Shown in pieces: positions 58,113-64,000 of a DNA stretch of 64,000 nt. The DNA is taken from NCBI RefSeq assembly GCF_958295425.1, contig NC_081150.1, positions 4,277,001-4,341,000 on the forward strand. Direction: 5' to 3'. Every line of letters begins with the position of its first letter. Position 1 is the stretch's first letter. The translations under genes and the position numbers were made by a program. The notes beneath the pieces are model-generated. The model made no database searches. It was not told where the DNA came from and saw nothing but the letters and a program-made list of their open reading frames with translations. Source of the stretch: Solea solea (lineage: Eukaryota; Chordata; Actinopteri; Pleuronectiformes; Soleidae).

Positions 58113-58258
58113 GGCTCTGGTGGCTTCCTCCTCTTCTCGCCTCCACAGGCATCCCATGATTCTGCTCTGAGTATCACTGAGATATAAACAGAATCAGGGG
58201 CCACACAGCCATCTTCTGGGTAATCTATTTCTCTTTGCCGCTGTCTGTCTGAATTGAA

Positions 58259-58339
58259 AGGCCCTTCTTGGTTTTCATCCTGGAGAGCTCCACTGGGAAC
58301 GTCCTCTTCACAGGAAAGATCAATACCCTAGAAAAATGA
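58259..58339 (+). pseudogene. Relic of the last exon of a second clade-A serpin
   Basis: Encodes PFLVFILESSTGNVLFTGKI and then NTLEK and a stop. This is collinear with the C-terminal PFMVFILEHSTRSILFMGKI segment of the intact gene 0.7 kb upstream. The reactive loop and everything before it are absent, and an in-frame TGA lies just upstream. The residue differences suggest an old tandem paralogue rather than a fresh copy of exon 5. Confidence 0.75.
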
Positions 58340-59984
58340 GAATCGCGATCATAGCTGTCATCACAAAGACCATGTAAAGATTAAAATCATTCATTTGTTA
58401 CTTGTCATAGCAATACTTTTGCAAATGTACTCGTGTACGTGTCTCTGCATGAGTTTTTATTTGACTACGTGTGGAGGTTTCCTTATCATATAATATAATG
58501 CAACATAAAAACACTGTTTAATTATTTTTAGTGGGTAATTATTAACTCTTCTTCAATCGGGGTAACCAGGTCGTTGGGTTAGATACTGTCATTTCATTTT
58601 AATCCTAATTTATAAATGGAGTCATGTGAATGGATGAAAACATTCTGCAGTATCACGGCAGCTAAACCGCAGCAGTTTAAGAGGTTAAGTTTCACATTCA
58701 CAGACCTGAAGGACATCATCCTCACACGACTCCTCGCCCTTTGACCTGTCAACAGATGAGTGGCCGCAGAAGTGCTGACACAGCGCAGCCTTGTCAGTGC
58801 CTTCTTTTATCGTGAATTACAAAGAGAATGTACAATTTCAACAGCTTTAAAGCTTTTCAAGGACTGGCACATTTTTCAATTGGCTATTAGATATTCGATG
58901 ATTATTAAATATATTCACTTTTCAAACTTTGTACAGTGTTACAGAATCAGGAAGCAATTGTCTTGCAGGGGAAAGCTTCTCAGTAAATGACCAGATTCTG
59001 GCACCGGTCTAAATTCTGCTGAGTTAGTACTTTGAAGGAAATGTACTTTGCTGTGAACCTTACACAGATCAGATGTAAAGCAGTGACTGTGCCAAAGCTG
59101 TTTGTTGCATCGACCCACAGTATTTGTGTACAGTGTTTATGCCACATCATTTATGACTCTGTGTTTTACGCCATGCCGCAATGACGTATCTATACTTTAT
59201 TTCTTGCGACTGCTCAAGAGCATTTAACTCAGTTTGATGGCAAAATACAAGTGAAGACTCGGATAAAAAAACACACACATTTCCACTGGTTGTATAAAAA
59301 AATTCCCAAAAAAATATTACCCCTTTATTTATTAAAAATAAATAACACAAATGAACATCACCTTGTTCAAAATGAAAATAAATGAACTATGAATGTCAAC
59401 TAATATACAGTTTAACACAGAGTAAAACAGAACTTTGAGTTAGTCGTTGTGTGTTCTTTGCACAGCAGCCATTTTGACAGACACAATAGTGGGACAAAAA
59501 AAAATCCAATCGATGGCTGAGTTCCATTTCGCTTTCTCAGTTCACATGTAAGTTCACGGTCACACGTACACCAACCTAACACAGCCACAGTTCATTTGAT
59601 GGGGAACACCTGCGCTTTTTCCTGCTAAAACCTGTCAAAATGGCAGCTCTGCATATACGGACACATTCATAATGAGTGTGTAATTGTTTAACAGCATGTT
59701 TTTGACTGACACATTTGCTTTAGCTACACACCTGCAGCTCATCTTATGTGTCACTGAACTGAACAACCATAATTCCATATTAGTGCAGCTATTATTATTG
59801 TACATGTATAGCTGTGATACTGCTATTGCTGTACTTGTAACTGTAATGCATTATAAAATATAATTATTGTTGTAATTGTGTGAAATATGTACTGTATTAC
59901 ATTCAGCTGCTCTTTGTGCATAACATTTGTTGTTCAACTGTTTGCTGTGGAAGAGCCTGAAGGACAGATGATGGACAGATGATG

Positions 59985-60062
59985 GTGCTGCATGTACAGA
60001 TTGTAAAGCCCACTGAAGCCCACTGTGATTTGTGAATTTGGGCTTTATAAATAGCTTGAGCT
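59985..60062 (+). repeat. LINE 3' tail fragment
   Basis: GATTGTAAAGCCCACTGAAG, then GTGATTTGTGAATTTGGGCT and TTATAAATAG, the common form of a fish LINE 3' end. Confidence 0.5.
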
Positions 60063-60654
60063 AGTGCTCTTAACTCGTGGGCTAATTAGTTGGGACTTTC
60101 CAGTTAATGTAGCGTGACATTAGTCACACAGTGATATCTGGTTTTCATCTTGGGTAAGAAAATGTGCTGAACAGCATGACTTGAAAGAGTGACCAATAAA
60201 TCTGCATTTTGTACATCACTGCCAACAACCGCACTGGCATAACTGCTATCTTAAACCAGGAGCTGGCTTGAGAATGTGTATACATGCTTAATTAATTTCA
60301 TTCAAGAGCCAAGCTGGTCTCATGTCTGCAATTAAACCCACCTTGGCACAGTGTTGGGCCGATGAGCAGAAAACAAACCAGGTCGTTGATCAATTTAACC
60401 CACCGGTGCTTCTGGTCTCAGCTGATAACATTGTACAAAAACAATGGCAATACAAAGATTTCTCTCTGGGTGCTTTCTCTGGGGGCCAGTGTGTAAATAT
60501 TAGGTGGAACTGTTTTCATTTGTCAGGAATTGAAGCTAAGATAAATACATTTTATATATGTACGATCATCTGTGTGAATATGAATTATTGTTTTTCATTA
60601 CTCCTTTATAAAGAAGCTGGGTCAGCTCTATTGAGGCTTCCATTTTGGACCATC

Positions 60655-60950
60655 TTATGGGCGTTTTGCCAACTATACAGTTCCAGCACAGCTCGGCTCG
60701 ACTCTACATGGTTTGCTATGGTTTTCCATTACTATAGTACCGCCTCAACGTGGGCGGAGTCATCATAACAGCTGCATGAAACTACTGTGAAACACATAAA
60801 ACTAGCAAGTGCCGTTGCTTTCTGTGTACTGAATCATTAGACTCAGCTAATTAAAACGATTTGTTCACAGACTCGTTCAGTACTTCCTGCATGACCGGAG
60901 CACACACTCCGTCTGACACAGTCACTGAAATGAAATATGGTGGAACGGGT
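60655..60950. repeat. Interspersed repeat, GGCTCGACTC / GTACCGCCTC type
   Basis: AGTTCCAGCACAGCTCGGCT, TTTCCATTACTATAGTACCG, CCTCAACGTGGGCGGAGTCA and GAATCATTAGACTCAGCTAA recur in this order in a repeat I recall from percomorph genomes. No TIR pair is resolved here. Confidence 0.5.
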
Positions 60951-62876
60951 TGTGATGCGGCTCACGATTGCCACTTGCGCAATACACCAGACTCCTCCGT
61001 TAAATATTGACATTTTAGACATGTCCTTGCTAAATGTTGGAGATTAATGCATGTCTTCAGGATTGTCTTTTTAACTGATCTACAGTCTACAATGAACACA
61101 TTAAATAGGACTTTTGCTGCTAACTGAAGGTCACATAGGTTCTCCAACACACCTGTAAGGGAAGGTGAGGGATCTTCACCAATACATTTTCCACACTCTG
61201 CCTTGAACTGAACACTGTTGCATTATGATCATAACCCACCTCTGAAAACTGCTCTGTTTTCAGAAGAATTATAGTCAAAATGTGGTATTTCATTAAATAC
61301 AGAGCTGCTGGCTGGTTGGCTCCTTGTCAAAAGTAGACCTTGAACTATCATGCTGTTTAATTCAAAACCACCTGCTGTACAATCCTGATTACTCATTCAA
61401 AAGTATAAATATTGGATTTTGGAATGAATGCATTCTCATTTAGCAGCACATTATCTATCAGGTCATTAATCACTGCAGAATTATTATCTGGACAAAGCGA
61501 ATGACTGGCCCACGCTTACCTTTTGAGGAATGGTTTAAACAACTGCCTGCCTTCAGGACTTGGATGGTGCACTGTGCAGACTCCAAGTCCTCAGGGCTTT
61601 CATATGTAGTTCATAAAGTGTAGCAGCATATACTTTTAAATACACTAAATGACAATGCAATACTTTCCAACCTTGAAGAAACAGATGCCTTTAAATATTT
61701 TCAGATCATAGACAACTTTATGAAAACCAAACCAAAGTTTTTAATTATTGATATACTGTATAATCAATGATGCATACAATTAAAGGATAAGAACCAGTAA
61801 ATATCAAAAATGCACATTACAATAGAAAACTTCAGACCTGCACTGTCTCTGTATCAAACAGAAATGGGAGTAAGAAGTCAGATGGAAGTATCTGAGGTTG
61901 ACTGCAGTGACACCAGGGAAAACAGTGTTATTCAAAGATCACAACATTTTGTGATCATTATGAATCATGGCTCAGGATGAAGACCGCTTTCAAATATTCA
62001 TGGCTGCCAACATGAAAAGTAACAAACAAAAATCGGCCATCAAAGGGCGTCTGGACAGAAATGAACCAAATAGAGTAACATATACTGTACAGTATAAAAG
62101 CAAATAAGCAGAGCAGGAATCTCAGCAGACCACATCATATGAGTCGTGGTGCATGCTGGGAGGCGTTCCTTTTACACCCACCTCCCAGGATGATGTGCTT
62201 AAGGACATTGCTATGGATATAACAGAAAACTGAGTGTATTCACTATGGAGTAGATTTGCTTGGGAAATGATATTGTCTGTTACTGTATGACAAATACATG
62301 TTATTATGACAACATGGGAGACTGTAATTTATGCAATAAAGTAGAATTCTGTTTCATCAAGTTCCATAGTGCCAATAAGCTGATTTACCATCAAAATGAC
62401 CATGGAGATATCATTGGAAGGCTGTAATCCTATATAGTGTTGCTTTAATGCCACTGTCAGTGATATTGTGTTTTGGCCTTTGTTCACCAACATACACGGC
62501 CTTACCTCACAAGTCCTTGTAAGCAGTTCTTGATTAGATAAAGTGTTGTGCGAAGCATGAAAGGTTTTTTCCTGGATTTACTGGCAGAAAGCTGAGATTG
62601 AGAGGGATTGAGTCACTGACCAAACCAGCCTGGTCTCCCATAAAAACAATGCTTTTTTATTTCCTGCAGGTTGTTAGGTGCTTTTGCACATTCTGTACAC
62701 AATGAAATGTAGTTTCACACGTGTGATATCGGCATGCTGAAAGGTGAATGAGTCATCTAACAAGCAGCAGACCATAGGTCAAGACCAAACCTCAAACCTC
62801 TCTCTGTGAGAAAAACCTGAGTGTGCTTCAGCCTGATGTGGTGTGACAAGGTTTTGAATTGAGGTACGGCTACACC

Positions 62877-62962
62877 GTTGGTGTAGTGGTTAGCACTCTG
62901 GCCTTTGCGGCAAGAAGACCCGGGTTCAAGCCTCGGTTGGAACAAGGGTCTTTCTGCATGAG
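62877..62962 (+). mobile_element. tRNA-derived SINE head with A and B boxes
   Basis: GGTGTAGTGGTTAGCACTCT (A-box region) is followed by ACCCGGGTTCAAGCCTC, which contains a B box (GGTTCAAGCC). It then passes into GGGTCTTTCTGCATG. It does not fold as a mature tRNA, so it is a SINE 5' end, probably the head of the same SINE as fragments 1-3. Confidence 0.6.
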
Positions 62963-63289
62963 CCCTAAAATACTATTTTTGTGTTCTCAAAATTGCACCC
63001 TTGCAGTTATATACAACCAATAAGTAAATTTGGGAAAATATTGATTGTCATAGCTCCAGCTCTCAAAGTCTCCAGCAGAGTTACAGTGCCACATACATGT
63101 CTGGCATATGTACTAGAGCCGTTTTAGGGTTTTTGTTTGTTTGTGTATGGAGACAATTCATGAAATGCATGAATTGCTGTGCAGGAAAGTTTTTTAAGAG
63201 TGAAAAAGAAAATGATTGTATCAGTATGATTTTTCTTTAAGATGATCTCTCGCAGTTATATTAGCAGAGATAAGTCTGCATCGGCGAAT

Positions 63290-63325
63290 GCCCCCCCCCC
63301 CACCCCACAGACCCCCACCCCCCGT
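63290..63325 (+). repeat. C-rich low-complexity tract
   Basis: Runs of C interrupted by A: 11 Cs, then CACCCCACAG and further C runs. Confidence 0.9.
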
Positions 63326-63894
63326 GCGCTCTGGAAAACATCATAAACTCAACATTATTTCTCGGCCTCTGCAAAAAAAACCCTGTTCATTAGTGTCGAG
63401 CTACACGACTACGAGTGGAAAAGCTCTCAGATCTTTGTGCTTTGGTTATTATTCCTGCTAGAAGAAGATCAAATGCGTGGTACGCATGCAGAACAAGACG
63501 TGATGTGACACATTGTGAAGTGGGCATCTATAATGCATACAGAATATACTGACGCTCTCAGGTGGCTCGTTCTCGAGAAACGGCGTCTCACAGCAGCAGA
63601 GACGCGGCCGACTCACGGGGGGGGGCCTGGAGAAGTTGACAAAATATGCACTGATGAAATAACTGTTCTCAGGTCGCGCCGACATATACCAGTCGTAAAT
63701 GGCATTCAAATCACATCTCTGCTGCCAATGGGAACAGGAATTGTTCAAAGATTCTGTTTGTTCACATATGAGCTGTCATATTGTGTGATCACACCAATGG
63801 ATTTTTCTGATTTATGGTTAAGATATTTACCTAGTTACATTTGTGCCATTTGGTAAGAGATTACTGGTCACACCCACACATCCAACACACAAAC

Positions 63895-64000
63895 AGCATC
63901 TGTAGTGAGGACAAAATGCATTAAACCTGATTCTAAAACCAAGTCTTAACCCTGAAAATGCCCTTTAAAGTTGTGGGGCCCAGACAAAATGTCCCCACAA
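63895..64000 (+). repeat. TAACC-type repeat, copy 2 (cut by window end)
   Basis: GTAGTGAGGACAAAATGCAT, AAAACCAAGTCTTAACCCTG and TTGTGGGGCCCAGACAAAAT. It shares its opening with the copy at 53384. Confidence 0.5.

Larger units (their letters stand above)
57923..64000. other. Intergenic region downstream of the serpin
   Basis: Six kilobases without an intact gene. It contains the serpin relic at 58259, SINE and LINE fragments, a candidate repeat at 60655, a C-rich tract and the TAACC-type repeat at the right edge. The rest is unremarkable AT-rich sequence. Confidence 0.55.

Noticed and set aside
57894..58204. Poly-Leu, poly-Tyr and poly-Asn frames
   Set aside because: Products of the TTA microsatellite at 57972-58035.
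62151..62200. Possible hairpin terminator or small RNA (GCTGGGAGG ... CCTCCCAGG)
   Set aside because: Only about nine base pairs around a 17-base loop and no further supporting signal.
62877..62962. tRNA gene
   Set aside because: A and B boxes are present but no cloverleaf, anticodon stem or acceptor pairing can be built, and SINE-type sequence follows.

Overview
This window reads as nuclear DNA of a teleost fish, most likely a spiny-rayed (percomorph) species. The genes have GT-AG introns with long AT-rich spacers. Every large protein is a recognisable vertebrate orthologue. The spacers hold hAT, Tc1-like, Ty3/gypsy and tRNA-derived SINE debris of the kind common in teleosts. I cannot name the species.

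Layout, left to right: (1) tdrd6 (+), 646-13426: one giant exon with seven Tudor domains, then 14 very short exons. (2) pla2g7 (-), 14848-21320, ten coding exons, tail to tail with tdrd6. (3) ints9 (+), 22887-30284, 17 exons and 658 codons, head to head with pla2g7. (4) glrx5 (-), 33681-34776, two exons. (5) prkrip1 (+), 35163-35756, a single exon head to head with glrx5. (6) clmn (calmin, +), 39139-47408, ten exons. (7) A serpina1-like secreted serpin (+), 55895-57597, with TATA and HNF1-like promoter elements, followed by the last-exon relic of a second serpin near 58259-58339. The remainder is intergenic sequence dominated by transposon remnants and microsatellites. I predicted all exon chains by hand from splice sites; every chain keeps the reading frame from start to stop.

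The genes do not form a pathway. They belong to germ-granule/piRNA biology (tdrd6), phospholipid hydrolysis (pla2g7), snRNA processing (ints9), mitochondrial iron-sulfur assembly (glrx5), splicing (prkrip1), a tail-anchored actin-binding protein (clmn) and a plasma protease inhibitor (serpin). In human, TDRD6-PLA2G7 are neighbours on chromosome 6 and GLRX5, CLMN and SERPINA1 lie on 14q32, so the window joins at least two ancestral blocks.

The most unusual signals are: the tdrd6 tail built from phase-alternating micro-exon pairs; a pla2g7-locus enzyme with an N-myristoylation-type start instead of a signal peptide; an intronless prkrip1; a histidine-rich N terminus on the serpin; and several transposon insertions (two of them nested) whose ends and target-site duplications can be read directly.
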